Position numbers and translations under genes: made by a program | Source: Cohnella sp. SGD-V74 | Lineage (GTDB): Bacteria; Bacillota; Bacilli; Paenibacillales; Paenibacillaceae | Assembly (NCBI RefSeq): GCF_003001675.1 | Contig: NZ_PVYW01000005.1 | Span: 186,001 to 250,000, forward strand | DNA length: 64,000 nt | Direction of reading: 5' to 3' | Notes under the pieces: generated by a model | What the model saw: the letters and a program-made list of their open reading frames with translations, nothing else | Told to the model about the DNA's origin: nothing | The model's database searches: none | Shown here: one piece after another, positions 33,524-41,121 of the stretch | Position numbering within the stretch: the first letter of the stretch is position 1 | Layout: every line of letters begins with the position of its first letter

Positions 33524-34576
33524 ATGCAGCCATCCATGGAATTATACGACGTGACGATTATCGGAGGCGGCCCTGCGGGGATGTACGCGTCTTTCTATAG
33601 CGGCATGCGGGACATGAAGACGAAGCTGATCGAGGCGAAGGAGGAACTGGGCGGACGTCTGCTCAGCTACACCGAGAAAATGATCTGGGACGTCGGAGGG
33701 GCGGCACCGATCCGCTGCTCCAAGCTGATCGAGGAGCTTCGCAAGCAGGCGACGACGTTCGACCCGACGGTCGTGCTGGGACAGCAGATCAGCGGCTGCG
33801 AGCGGCAGGAGGACGGGACGCTGCTGCTGACCTCCGCGACAGGGGAGAAGCATTGGACGCGGACGCTTATTCTGGCGATCGGCTACGGCATTCTGAAAAT
33901 GGCGAAGCTGGAGATCGAAGGAGCAGAACGCTACGAGGTCTCGAACCTTCATTATACCGTTCAAGAGCTGGACGCCTTCAAGGGGAAAAAGGTGCTGATC
34001 TCCGGCGGCGGCAATTCCGCGGTCGACTGGGCGAATGAGTTGGAGCCGGTTGCCGAGCAGGTGACGGTCGTCCATCGCCGCGACAAGTTCGGAGGCCACG
34101 AGAAGAACGTCATCCGCATGAAGGAGTCTTCGGCGGACGTTCGTACGCCTTATGCTGTCCAGGCGCTTCATAGCGATGACGGTGAGAACATCACTTCGGT
34201 GACGGTCTACCACGTCGACACGGAGGAGACCGAGCGAATCGAAGTGGACGCCGTCATCGTCAACCACGGCCTGAAATACGACTTCGGCATGTTGACCGAA
34301 TGGGGCCTCGACATGGGAGAATGGAACGTCAACGCGGGCAGCAAGCTGGAGACGAACTTGCCTGGCGTATACGCCGCGGGGGATTTCGCCAGCTACGACA
34401 GCAAGCTGTGGCTGATCGCCGGCGCGTTCACCGATGCGGCTCTGGCGGTCAACAGCGCCAAGCGCTACTTGGAGCCGGAAGCGTCCGAAGCCGCTTATGT
34501 GTCCTCTCACAATATCCGCTTCAAGGAGAAGAACAAAGCGCTGGGCGTCGAGCACGACGATTATCGTGGGCACTAA
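33524..34576 (+). CDS. Ferredoxin/flavodoxin-NADP+ reductase, thioredoxin-reductase-like (YcgT/YumC type)
   Basis: A 350-residue flavoprotein that passes electrons between NADPH and ferredoxin or flavodoxin. FAD binding is at [18 protein letters not shown] near residues 9-26. NADPH binding is at [17 protein letters not shown] near 163, followed by the [12 protein letters not shown] segment, and the second FAD motif is [20 protein letters not shown] (YAAGD). There is no CxxC redox pair, which separates it from thioredoxin reductase. ATG 33524 follows GGGAGG. The Fur box upstream fits the known iron control of B. subtilis YcgT. Confidence 0.9.
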   Translation: MQPSMELYDVTIIGGGPAGMYASFYSGMRDMKTKLIEAKEELGGRLLSYTEKMIWDVGGAAPIRCSKLIEELRKQATTFDPTVVLGQQISGCERQEDGTLLLTSATGEKHWTRTLILAIGYGILKMAKLEIEGAERYEVSNLHYTVQELDAFKGKKVLISGGGNSAVDWANELEPVAEQVTVVHRRDKFGGHEKNVIRMKESSADVRTPYAVQALHSDDGENITSVTVYHVDTEETERIEVDAVIVNHGLKYDFGMLTEWGLDMGEWNVNAGSKLETNLPGVYAAGDFASYDSKLWLIAGAFTDAALAVNSAKRYLEPEASEAAYVSSHNIRFKEKNKALGVEHDDYRGH

Positions 34577-34586
34577 TAAAGTGAAG

Positions 34587-34628
34587 GTCGGCTTTGCGGC
34601 ATCCGTTGCCCGCTTGCCGGCTTTTTTT
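34587..34628 (+). terminator. Rho-independent terminator of the reductase gene
   Basis: GTCGGC pairs with GCCGGC and GCGG with CCGC, with a small internal bulge, followed by TTTTTTT. Confidence 0.75.
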
Positions 34629-34716
34629 GCCGCTTCCTTGCGGATGCGGTTGCCCGAAACCGTTCCTCCCGATATGATGAAACTATAATATCGCGAGCGA
34701 AAAGAGGTCGGAGCGG

Positions 34717-35223
34717 ATGAGAATCGTCGTCGTATCCGATACGCATATGCCGAGAATGGCCAAAAAGCTGCCGGACAGATTGCTTAAAGAGCTGGAGAGG
34801 GCGGATGCGATCGTGCATGCCGGAGACTGGACGAAGCTGTCGGTGTATGAGCAGTTGGCCGCGTTCGGTCCGGTCTACGGAGTGGCAGGCAATAACGACG
34901 GAGCCGAGCTGCAGGCCAAGTTCGGGCTGCGCAAGCTGTTGAAGTTCGAGGAATGCCGGATCGGCGTCGTCCACGGGCACGGCGCGGCCAAGCGCTCGTC
35001 GACCGAAGCGCACGCGATCGAAGCGTTCAAGGGGACGAAGCTGGACGCGCTCGTGTACGGACACTCCCATATTCCCGTACGCAAGACGGTCGCAGGGCTG
35101 CTCGTATTCAACCCCGGGTCTCCGACGGACAAAAGGCGGCAGCCGAAGTATTCGTTCGGTATTTTCGATATCTCCGAGAGCGCGCTGAGGGCGAAGCACG
35201 TTTTCTACGAGGATAAGGCCTGA
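34717..35223 (+). CDS. YfcE/YsnB-type metallophosphoesterase
   Basis: A 168-residue calcineurin-like phosphodiesterase. All five metal-ligand blocks are present: SDTH at residues 7-10, HAGDW near 34, GNNDGA near 62, VHGHGA near 87 and GHSHIP near 113. The NPGSPTDKRR tail is typical of the MJ0936/YfcE group. These enzymes cleave phosphodiesters with unclear physiological substrates. A TATAAT at 34684-34689 probably serves as the -10. Confidence 0.9.
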   Translation: MRIVVVSDTHMPRMAKKLPDRLLKELERADAIVHAGDWTKLSVYEQLAAFGPVYGVAGNNDGAELQAKFGLRKLLKFEECRIGVVHGHGAAKRSSTEAHAIEAFKGTKLDALVYGHSHIPVRKTVAGLLVFNPGSPTDKRRQPKYSFGIFDISESALRAKHVFYEDKA

Positions 35224-35239
35224 GAGGCGTCGCTAGGTA

Positions 35240-35248
35240 TGCTATAAT
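35240..35248 (+). promoter_or_regulatory. Extended -10 promoter of the radical SAM gene
   Basis: TGCTATAAT, 41 bases before the TTG start, is a perfect extended -10 element, the same sequence as that before the GNAT gene at 30275. Confidence 0.6.
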
Positions 35249-35289
35249 AGGAAGCGATCGAATGGGCAAACCAGATTGGAGCACCGGAC

Positions 35290-36168
35290 TTGAAGAAATT
35301 CAAAAAGTTCTACATCGAAATTACGAGCATCTGCAACTTGGCCTGCAGCTTCTGTCCTCCGACGAAGCGGCAGGCGAATTTCATTAAAATCGATGCTTTT
35401 AAGCATACGCTCGACCAGATTCAGGGCCATGCCGAGCATATTTATTTTCACGTAAAAGGCGAACCCCTGCTGCATCCGAAGATCGACGAGCTGCTCGATA
35501 TCAGCCATGAGAAAGGATTCAAAGTCAACCTGACGACGAACGGCACGCTTCTGGGCAAGAACCGGCACAAGCTGCTGGGCAAGCCGGCGCTTAGGCAGAT
35601 GAATTTCTCGCTGCACAGCTTCGACGGGCATGAGGGCTCGGTCGACAAGGAGGGCTACGTCGGCAGCGTGCTCGAATTCGCCAAGGAAGCGGTCGCAACC
35701 TCCGACATGATCGTGTCTTTGCGCTTGTGGAATTTGACGCCGGATAACGAGACGAACGTGCAGAACGACCGCAATCGCGAGATTTTGGAACAGATTCAGC
35801 AGGCGTTTCAACTGGACTTCCGGATCGAGGAACGCTTCGTAAGGGGGCAAGGGATCAAAATCGCCGACCGCGTCTACCTGAATCACGAGGAAGAGTTCAA
35901 GTGGCCGGATCTGAAGGAGAAGGAAGACGAGGGGCGAGGCTTCTGCCACGCGCTGCGCAACCAGGCGGGCGTCCTTGTGGACGGTACCGTCATCCCGTGC
36001 TGCCTGGACGGGGAGGGCGTCATCAACCTGGGCAACCTGCATGCCAAGCCGTTCTCGGAAATCATCGAAGGCGAGCGCGCGAACCGGCTGTACGAAGGCT
36101 TCTCCCGCAGGGAAGTCGTCGAGGAGCTATGCCGCAAGTGCGGTTACCGTCAAAGATTCAGCCTCTAA
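35290..36168 (+). CDS. Radical SAM/SPASM-domain protein of unknown substrate
   Basis: A 292-residue radical-SAM enzyme. The cluster motif CNLACSFC (CxxxCxxC) sits at residues 15-22, followed by VKGEPLLHP (a GxEP-like SAM motif) and NLTTNGTLL. A short SPASM region near the C-terminus carries CC (IPCCLDGEG) and later C..C (EELCRKCGYR), which could hold an auxiliary Fe-S cluster. The start is TTG. No peptide precursor or partner is seen nearby, so the substrate is open. SPASM proteins often modify peptides or maturate enzymes. Confidence 0.85.
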   Translation: MKKFKKFYIEITSICNLACSFCPPTKRQANFIKIDAFKHTLDQIQGHAEHIYFHVKGEPLLHPKIDELLDISHEKGFKVNLTTNGTLLGKNRHKLLGKPALRQMNFSLHSFDGHEGSVDKEGYVGSVLEFAKEAVATSDMIVSLRLWNLTPDNETNVQNDRNREILEQIQQAFQLDFRIEERFVRGQGIKIADRVYLNHEEEFKWPDLKEKEDEGRGFCHALRNQAGVLVDGTVIPCCLDGEGVINLGNLHAKPFSEIIEGERANRLYEGFSRREVVEELCRKCGYRQRFSL

Positions 36169-36181
36169 AGTCGCATATAGA

Positions 36182-36203
36182 AGTCGCGGAAACGCGGCTT
36201 TTT
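36182..36203 (+). terminator. Rho-independent terminator of the radical SAM gene
   Basis: AGTCGCG and CGCGGCT pair around a GAAA tetraloop and run into TTTT, just before the ribosome-binding site of the peptidase gene. Confidence 0.75.
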
Positions 36204-36226
36204 ACACATACAAGGAGTGGAAAAAC

Positions 36227-37300
36227 ATGACAAAAGCACTACAGCCTGCGCCGGACAAGGAATATATAATGAGAATACTCGAAGCTTTGCTCGCGACGCC
36301 GAGCCCGAGCGGCTTCTGCATGGAGATCATGAAGCGGGTGCGCGCCGAGACGGAGAAGCTGGGCTTCGCGCTGGAGATGACGCCGAAGGGCAATGCCGTC
36401 ATCACGCTGCCCGGAGCGGAAGAAGATGCGGGCGGTACGCTCGCGCTGACTGCGCATGTGGATACGCTAGGCGCGATGGTTCGTTCGATCAAGCCGAACG
36501 GCATGCTGCGGTTTACGCCCATTGGCGGATACGCGATGCAGACGGTGGAAGGCGAATACTGCCTCGTGCATACCCGGGACGGCAGAACGTACGAAGGCAC
36601 GGTGCTGTCGACGCAGCCTTCCGTTCACGTCTACGCCGACGTGCGCGACCAGAAGCGGGAAGAGGCGAACATGGAAATCCGGATCGACGAGCTCGTCCGG
36701 ACGAAGGAAGAGACGGAGAAGCTCGGCATCGCTCCGGGCGACTTCATCTCTTGGGATCCCCGTACCCGGATTTTGCCGAACGGATGGATCAAGTCGCGGC
36801 ATCTGGACGACAAAGCGAGCGTCGCCGCCCTGTTCGGCGTCATGCATTGGCTGAAGCGCGAAGGCGTTCGCCCGGCCAGAACCGTTAAGGTCGTCCTGTC
36901 GACCTACGAGGAGGTCGGACACGGCAGCTCCCACATTCCGCCGGATATTACGGAATTGATCGCCGTCGACATGGGCGCGATCGGAGACGACCTGTCGACG
37001 ACGGAGCGGGACGTCTCGATCTGTGCCAAAGACTCGTCAGGCCCTTACGACTACGGCATGACTTCCAGGCTGATCGAGCTCGCCCGCCGGGAGAGCCTTC
37101 CGCATGCCGTCGACATCTATCCGTATTACGGCTCGGACGCATCCGCCGCTCTTCGCGGAGGCAGCAACATTCGCGCGGCGCTGATCGGTCCCGGCGTGCA
37201 TGCCTCGCACGGAATGGAGCGAACGCATGCGGACGCCGTCGCGAACACCGCCTCGCTGCTGATTGCCTACATTATGGACAAGGGAGAAGATGACAGATGA
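36227..37300 (+). CDS. M42-family metallopeptidase
   Basis: A 357-residue dinuclear-zinc aminopeptidase of the M42 (glutamyl aminopeptidase/CelM/FrvX) family. Metal and catalytic residues are seen in order: AHVDTLG near residue 77, HLDDKAS near 192, STYEEVGHG near 225 (Glu-Glu), VDMGA near 247 and HASHGMERTH near 328. The inserted domain between the first two motifs is the M42 hallmark. ATG 36227 follows AAGGAG. It overlaps the DinB gene by four bases. Confidence 0.92.
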   Translation: MTKALQPAPDKEYIMRILEALLATPSPSGFCMEIMKRVRAETEKLGFALEMTPKGNAVITLPGAEEDAGGTLALTAHVDTLGAMVRSIKPNGMLRFTPIGGYAMQTVEGEYCLVHTRDGRTYEGTVLSTQPSVHVYADVRDQKREEANMEIRIDELVRTKEETEKLGIAPGDFISWDPRTRILPNGWIKSRHLDDKASVAALFGVMHWLKREGVRPARTVKVVLSTYEEVGHGSSHIPPDITELIAVDMGAIGDDLSTTERDVSICAKDSSGPYDYGMTSRLIELARRESLPHAVDIYPYYGSDASAALRGGSNIRAALIGPGVHASHGMERTHADAVANTASLLIAYIMDKGEDDR

Positions 37301-37821
37301 GCAGCTTGACTGAACGCCCGACGAAGGAAGAATACGGCGGACATTTCGGAACGTATATCGACATCGTCCCCGAGGGAAACATTGTCGATATCTTGGCGGA
37401 CGATTTGAAAGCGACGTCCGAGTTTCTGTCCGATCTTCCGCTGGAAAAAGCGGAGCACCGCTACGCGCCGGGCAAATGGAGCATCAAGGAAGTCATCGGA
37501 CACATCGCCGACACCGAGCGGATCATGAGCTACAGACTGCTCCGCATCGCGCGGGGAGACAACACGCCGCTGCCGGGCTTCGATCAGGACGAATACATGA
37601 AGTACGTCGATTTCGATGCTTACACGTTGTCCGACCTGATCGAGAACTACATCTCCGTGCGCAAAGCGACGCTGTCGCTCGTTCGGGGATTGACGGACGA
37701 AGCGTGGGCGAGAACGGGAACGGCGAGCAACACCGTCATGAGCGCGAAGGCGCTTGCCTACGTCGTCGCCGGTCACGGACTGCACCATATTCGCATCGTG
37801 AAAGACAAGTATTTGGCTTAG
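37297..37821 (+). CDS. DinB-superfamily protein
   Basis: A 174-residue DinB_2 four-helix protein. The first metal-ligand His is in IGHIADTERIMSYR near residue 68, and the second pair is in VVAGHGLHHIRIVKD near the C-terminus. PGKWSIKEV is the conserved lead-in. It is coupled to the peptidase gene by an ATGA overlap. It is the third DinB-fold gene within 8.5 kb, and its sequence differs clearly from the other two. Confidence 0.88.
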   Translation: MSSLTERPTKEEYGGHFGTYIDIVPEGNIVDILADDLKATSEFLSDLPLEKAEHRYAPGKWSIKEVIGHIADTERIMSYRLLRIARGDNTPLPGFDQDEYMKYVDFDAYTLSDLIENYISVRKATLSLVRGLTDEAWARTGTASNTVMSAKALAYVVAGHGLHHIRIVKDKYLA

Positions 37822-37886
37822 GGCGTGTATGCAACCTCCGAGGATAGCAGATGTTGCCGAATTTGAGCGGGTTTGCATACACGCCC
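37821..37886. repeat. 14-bp perfect inverted repeat between convergent genes
   Basis: GGGCGTGTATGCAA and TTGCATACACGCCC are separated by 38 bases in the gap between the DinB and RsgA-type stop codons. There is no T-run on either side. It may act as a shared transcription barrier, or be a remnant of a small repeat. Confidence 0.6.
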
Positions 37887-37902
37887 AAGCAGAATCGCCG
37901 TC

Positions 37903-39012
37903 CTATTCGTCGTCCATATATTCGAGCAGTCTATTCGGCCGCCGATCCGCCCTTCCCGCGGATCGCGGCCGTTTGCCTTTGGAGTTCCCTTTGGCGGCCG
38001 ACCGTTCTTTGCGCGCCAGGTGGGCGAGCTCCTTCTCCGTTTTCCGGTAATTGGCGAATCGCTTCGGATCGAGCTCGCCGGAGCTCAGCGCTTCGAGCAC
38101 CGCGCATCCGGCTTCGCCGTCGTGCTTGCAATCCCGGAAGCGGCAGCCCGAAGCGAGCTGCTCGATGTCGGAGAAAGCCAGCTGCCAGCCTTCTTGCGCA
38201 TCCCACAGCTGCAGCTCGCGCATGCCCGGCGTATCCATGACGAGCGATCCGCCGGCGAGCAGGAACAGCTCGCGGTGAGTCGTCGTATGGCGGCCGCGCG
38301 CATCGTCTTCCCGGATGCCCTGCGTAAGCTGCAGGTCGTGCCCGGCCAGCCAGTTCAGCAGCGTCGACTTGCCGACGCCGGACGAGCCCGTGATCCCAAT
38401 CGTCGCTCCGGGCTTCAGATAGGCGCCGAGCGCTTCCTTGCCGGACCCGTTCAATGCGCTGACGCAATGAACCGGTACGCCCGGCGCGGCATCCTCGACC
38501 AGGGCGGCGAACGCTTCGGGGTCCGGGCACAGATCCGCTTTCGTCAGCAGCACGACCGGGGAGGCGCCGCTTTCCCAGGCTGCGATCATGTAGCGCTCAA
38601 TTTTGCGCAGATTGAAGTCCTGGTTCAGGGCGTTCACGATAAACAAATAATCGAGATTGGCTCCGACGATCTGGTCTTCGATAACCGACCCCGCGACTTT
38701 GCGAACCATCGCCGACCGGCGGGGCAGAACTGCGTGGATGACGGAGCGTTTCTCCCCGGGCAGCGGCTCGGTCAGCACCCAGTCGCCGACGGCGGGGTAA
38801 TCGCCGCGCTTCGCGGCCAGAAACTCGAACTTCCCGGTGACGGCCGCGCTGTGCAGTCCGTCCGCGGTCATCAGGTTATACGAATGGGAAAATTGGGCGA
38901 CGACTCGGGCGGGCGAATACTGGCGCAGCGGCTGTTCCATCTCCGCGAGCGTTTGCTGCCAGCCATCGTTCCAGCCGTAAGCCGTCAGTTGATCGTTGAT
39001 TATAGGATTCAT
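37903..39012 (-). CDS. rsgA: RsgA-type circularly permuted ribosome GTPase (probable paralogue)
   Basis: A 369-residue GTPase of the RsgA/YjeQ family, which checks and matures the 30S subunit. An N-terminal OB-like domain spans about residues 40-100. The permuted G motifs follow: G4 TKAD 157-160, G1 TGSSGVGKST 208-217 and G3 DTPG 260-263. A zinc knuckle with Cys290, Cys295, His297 and Cys303 comes next, then a long basic tail. It is longer than housekeeping YloQ (about 300) and stands alone rather than beside prpC/prkC/rpe, so it is probably a second copy. Its leader holds a small ORF and a terminator. Confidence 0.9.
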   Translation of the reverse strand: MNPIINDQLTAYGWNDGWQQTLAEMEQPLRQYSPARVVAQFSHSYNLMTADGLHSAAVTGKFEFLAAKRGDYPAVGDWVLTEPLPGEKRSVIHAVLPRRSAMVRKVAGSVIEDQIVGANLDYLFIVNALNQDFNLRKIERYMIAAWESGASPVVLLTKADLCPDPEAFAALVEDAAPGVPVHCVSALNGSGKEALGAYLKPGATIGITGSSGVGKSTLLNWLAGHDLQLTQGIREDDARGRHTTTHRELFLLAGGSLVMDTPGMRELQLWDAQEGWQLAFSDIEQLASGCRFRDCKHDGEAGCAVLEALSSGELDPKRFANYRKTEKELAHLARKERSAAKGNSKGKRPRSAGRADRRPNRLLEYMDDE

Positions 39013-39055
39013 AGGTTAAGTTAACTCCTCATAATTGAATTTTGCGTAACAACGC

Positions 39056-39086
39056 GAACAGCCGCAGGGATTCCCTGCGGCTGTTC
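39056..39086 (-). other. Very stable hairpin in the RsgA-type leader
   Basis: A perfect 14-bp stem (GAACAGCCGCAGGG with CCCTGCGGCTGTTC) and 3-base loop lies 44 bases before the GTPase start. A second 7-bp hairpin (GTGCCGA/TCGGCAC) is next to it. Neither has a T-run on the minus strand, so they look like insulating or stabilising structures rather than terminators. Confidence 0.6.
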
Positions 39087-39112
39087 AGAGAGTGCCGAAC
39101 GGATCGGCACGC

Positions 39113-39149
39113 AAAAAAACCGCTCAGAAACCGGATGGTCTCTGGCGGT
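39113..39149 (-). terminator. Leader terminator (attenuator candidate) upstream of the RsgA-type gene
   Basis: On the minus strand ACCGC-C-AGAGACC and GGTTTCTGAGCGGT fold into a two-part stem with loop ATCC, followed by TTTTTTT. It lies about 165 bases into the leader and 100 bases before the GTPase start. Its 5' arm is also complementary to GGTCTCTACGG inside the leader ORF (plus coordinates 39221-39231), giving seven contiguous pairs plus three more across a bulge. That would form a competing antiterminator. Confidence 0.7.
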
Positions 39150-39205
39150 CTGCATCTGCAACGCGGCCAAGCAAACGTCAAATCCGCTTGCTCAATCGAA
39201 CGGCA

Positions 39206-39289
39206 TTACAGCGCAACATTCCGTAGAGACCGGGGACTATGCCCGCGAACAACCGACTCGACAACCGATCCATTCGTGAAGTTAACCAT
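39206..39289 (-). CDS. Putative 27-residue leader peptide
   Basis: A 28-codon ORF begins at ATG 39289, with a perfect AAGGAGG nine bases upstream (plus 39299-39305), about 27 bases after the predicted transcription start. The peptide starts MVNFTNGSVVES and ends with HSPRSLRNVAL. It ends 57 bases before the leader terminator. The segment that can pair with the terminator's 5' arm lies in codons 20-23 (Arg-Ser-Leu-Arg). The size, site and strong ribosome-binding site are those of regulatory leader peptides. No homology is claimed. Confidence 0.6.
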   Translation of the reverse strand: MVNFTNGSVVESVVRGHSPRSLRNVAL

Positions 39290-39322
39290 ATTCCTCAGCC
39301 TCCTTGCGTGTAATATGGTGCT

Positions 39323-39352
39323 ATTATAGGCGTCCTTTATTTTCCTTGTCAA
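39323..39352 (-). promoter_or_regulatory. Consensus SigA promoter for the leader/RsgA-type transcript
   Basis: On the minus strand TTGACA (39352-39347), an 18-base spacer and TATAAT (39328-39323): both hexamers are perfect. This is the strongest promoter I can find in the window. Confidence 0.85.
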
Positions 39353-39377
39353 GCTGCAAACAGATAAAAAACCGTGT

Positions 39378-39406
39378 TTGAAGATTTGTCAATCGGATGG
39401 TATAGT
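39378..39406 (+). promoter_or_regulatory. Promoter of the MFS exporter
   Basis: TTGAAG (39378), a 17-base spacer and TATAGT (39401) lie 53 bases before the GTG start. It is back-to-back with the leader promoter on the other strand. The whole 446-base gap (39013-39458) is accounted for by the two promoters, the leader ORF, the terminator and the hairpins. Confidence 0.65.
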
Positions 39407-39458
39407 ATGAAAGCTGGACATAATAATCCATCATTGGATATGGAGGAAACAGAGAAAA

Positions 39459-40955
39459 GTGAATACCGCAGACAACACAGCGGGGTCTCAGTACAAGGAT
39501 CTCGAGAACGTCAAGCGCCTGCCGATCCTGATCACGCTGATCATCGGAGCGTTCTTCTCCATCCTGAACGAAACTCTGCTCAATATCGCATTCGTCGACC
39601 TGGTAAAAGATCTTGAAGTGCCCTATACGACCATTCAATGGCTGTCCACCAGCTACATGCTCGTCGTCGGCATACTTATCCCGGTATCTGCTTTGCTGGT
39701 GCAATGGTTCACGACAAGGCAGATGTTTATCGGCGCGATGGTGCTCTTCTCCATCGGAACGCTCGTATGCGCCATCGCTCCGGGTTTTTCCGTCCTGCTG
39801 GTAGGCCGGATCATTCAAGCGTTCGGCACCGGCCTGATGCTGCCCGTTATGATGAACACGATTCTCGTGCTGTATCCGCCTGAGAAGCGCGGAGCGGCGA
39901 TGGGAAGCATGGGTCTCGTCATCATGTTCGCTCCGGCGATCGGACCGACGCTGTCGGGTCTTATTCTGGAGTCGCTCGACTGGCGCTGGCTGTTCTACCT
40001 GGTGCTGCCGTTCGCCATTTTGTCCGTCGTCATCGCTTCGATCTATCTGAAGAACGTAACGGACGTCACGAAGCCGAAGGTCGACGTTCTGTCGATCGTT
40101 CTGTCCACGGTCGGCTTCGGCGGCATCGTCTACGGCTTCAGCAGCGTCGGCGAAACCGAAGGAGGCGGCTGGTCCGAGCCGAAAGTGTACTGGACGCTCA
40201 TCGTCGGAGGGCTTGCCCTCGTTCTGTTCGTCTGGAGACAGATCGTGTCCAAGCAGCCGATGCTCGACTTGCGCGCGTTCCTGTCGCCGATGTTCTCGCT
40301 TAGCACCGTTCTGCTTATCATCGTCATGATGTCTCTGTTCTCGACGCTGATGCTGCTGCCGATCTTCCTGCAGCAAGGGCTGTTGATGACCGCGTTCGCG
40401 GCGGGACTCGTGCTTCTTCCGGGGGGCATTCTGAACGGCTTCCTGTCCCCGGTGACGGGCAAGCTGTTCGACAAGTTCGGTCCGCGCGTGCTCGCGATTC
40501 CGGGCGCGATCATTCTTGCCGTCGTCATGTATCTGTTCACGACGATCGACCTGGAGACGACGAAGGGCTTGATCATCCTGTACCACTGCATTATGATGGT
40601 CGCCATCTCGATGATCATGATGCCGGTGCAGACGAACGGTCTGAATCAGCTGCCGCGCGCTTACTACCCGCACGGAACGGCGATCCTCAACACGCTGCAG
40701 CAAGTGTCCGGAGCGATCGGCGTAGCGTTCTTCATCAGCATTATGACCAACGGAACGAAGGACTACTTCGCCAATCCGCCGGCCGATGCCGCTCCCGAAC
40801 AGCTTCCGGCGCTCGCGCTTAACGCGGGCATCCACAACTCGTTCAAGATCGGCATGATCTTCGCGATCGTCGCGGTCGTTCTGGCGCTGTTCCTCAAGAA
40901 GACGAAAGCTCCGGAAGCGGAAGCCCAGCAGAAAGCCGCTTTAGCGGATAGATAA
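39459..40955 (+). CDS. DHA2-family multidrug MFS exporter (LmrB/EmrB-like)
   Basis: A 498-residue, 14-helix drug:proton antiporter of the DHA2 family. Signatures include NETLLNIAFVDLVKDL with the TIQWLSTSYMLV helix, the motif-A-type loop, and motif C in the fifth helix (GLVIMFAPAIGPTLSGLILE, in part APAIGPTLSG). The closest impression is LmrB of B. subtilis (lincomycin/puromycin export), but the drug spectrum is not readable. GTG 39459 is preceded by GGAGG at 12 bases. It is divergent from the RsgA-type leader. Confidence 0.9.
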   Translation: MNTADNTAGSQYKDLENVKRLPILITLIIGAFFSILNETLLNIAFVDLVKDLEVPYTTIQWLSTSYMLVVGILIPVSALLVQWFTTRQMFIGAMVLFSIGTLVCAIAPGFSVLLVGRIIQAFGTGLMLPVMMNTILVLYPPEKRGAAMGSMGLVIMFAPAIGPTLSGLILESLDWRWLFYLVLPFAILSVVIASIYLKNVTDVTKPKVDVLSIVLSTVGFGGIVYGFSSVGETEGGGWSEPKVYWTLIVGGLALVLFVWRQIVSKQPMLDLRAFLSPMFSLSTVLLIIVMMSLFSTLMLLPIFLQQGLLMTAFAAGLVLLPGGILNGFLSPVTGKLFDKFGPRVLAIPGAIILAVVMYLFTTIDLETTKGLIILYHCIMMVAISMIMMPVQTNGLNQLPRAYYPHGTAILNTLQQVSGAIGVAFFISIMTNGTKDYFANPPADAAPEQLPALALNAGIHNSFKIGMIFAIVAVVLALFLKKTKAPEAEAQQKAALADR

Positions 40956-40972
40956 GTCATCCATACAGCGAG

Positions 40973-40996
40973 AACCGCGCGGCAACGCGCGGTTTT
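40973..40996 (+). terminator. Rho-independent terminator of the MFS exporter
   Basis: A perfect 9-bp stem (AACCGCGCG with CGCGCGGTT), loop GCAA, then TT. Confidence 0.85.
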
Positions 40997-41121
40997 CTGC
41001 TGTGTTCCGAAACAATCGCCGAGCGGCTCTTCGCCGGAACCGTTCGACAAGTTTCAGGTTGGCCGCCGCTTTCGGTTATACTAGAACATAACGCCTAATC
41101 TTTCCATACGAGGTATTCATC

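Noticed and set aside
39042..39329. 95-codon plus-strand ORF across the RsgA-type leader
   Set aside because: It has no ribosome-binding site, odd composition, and runs antisense through two hairpins, the terminator and the leader ORF, which explain this DNA better.
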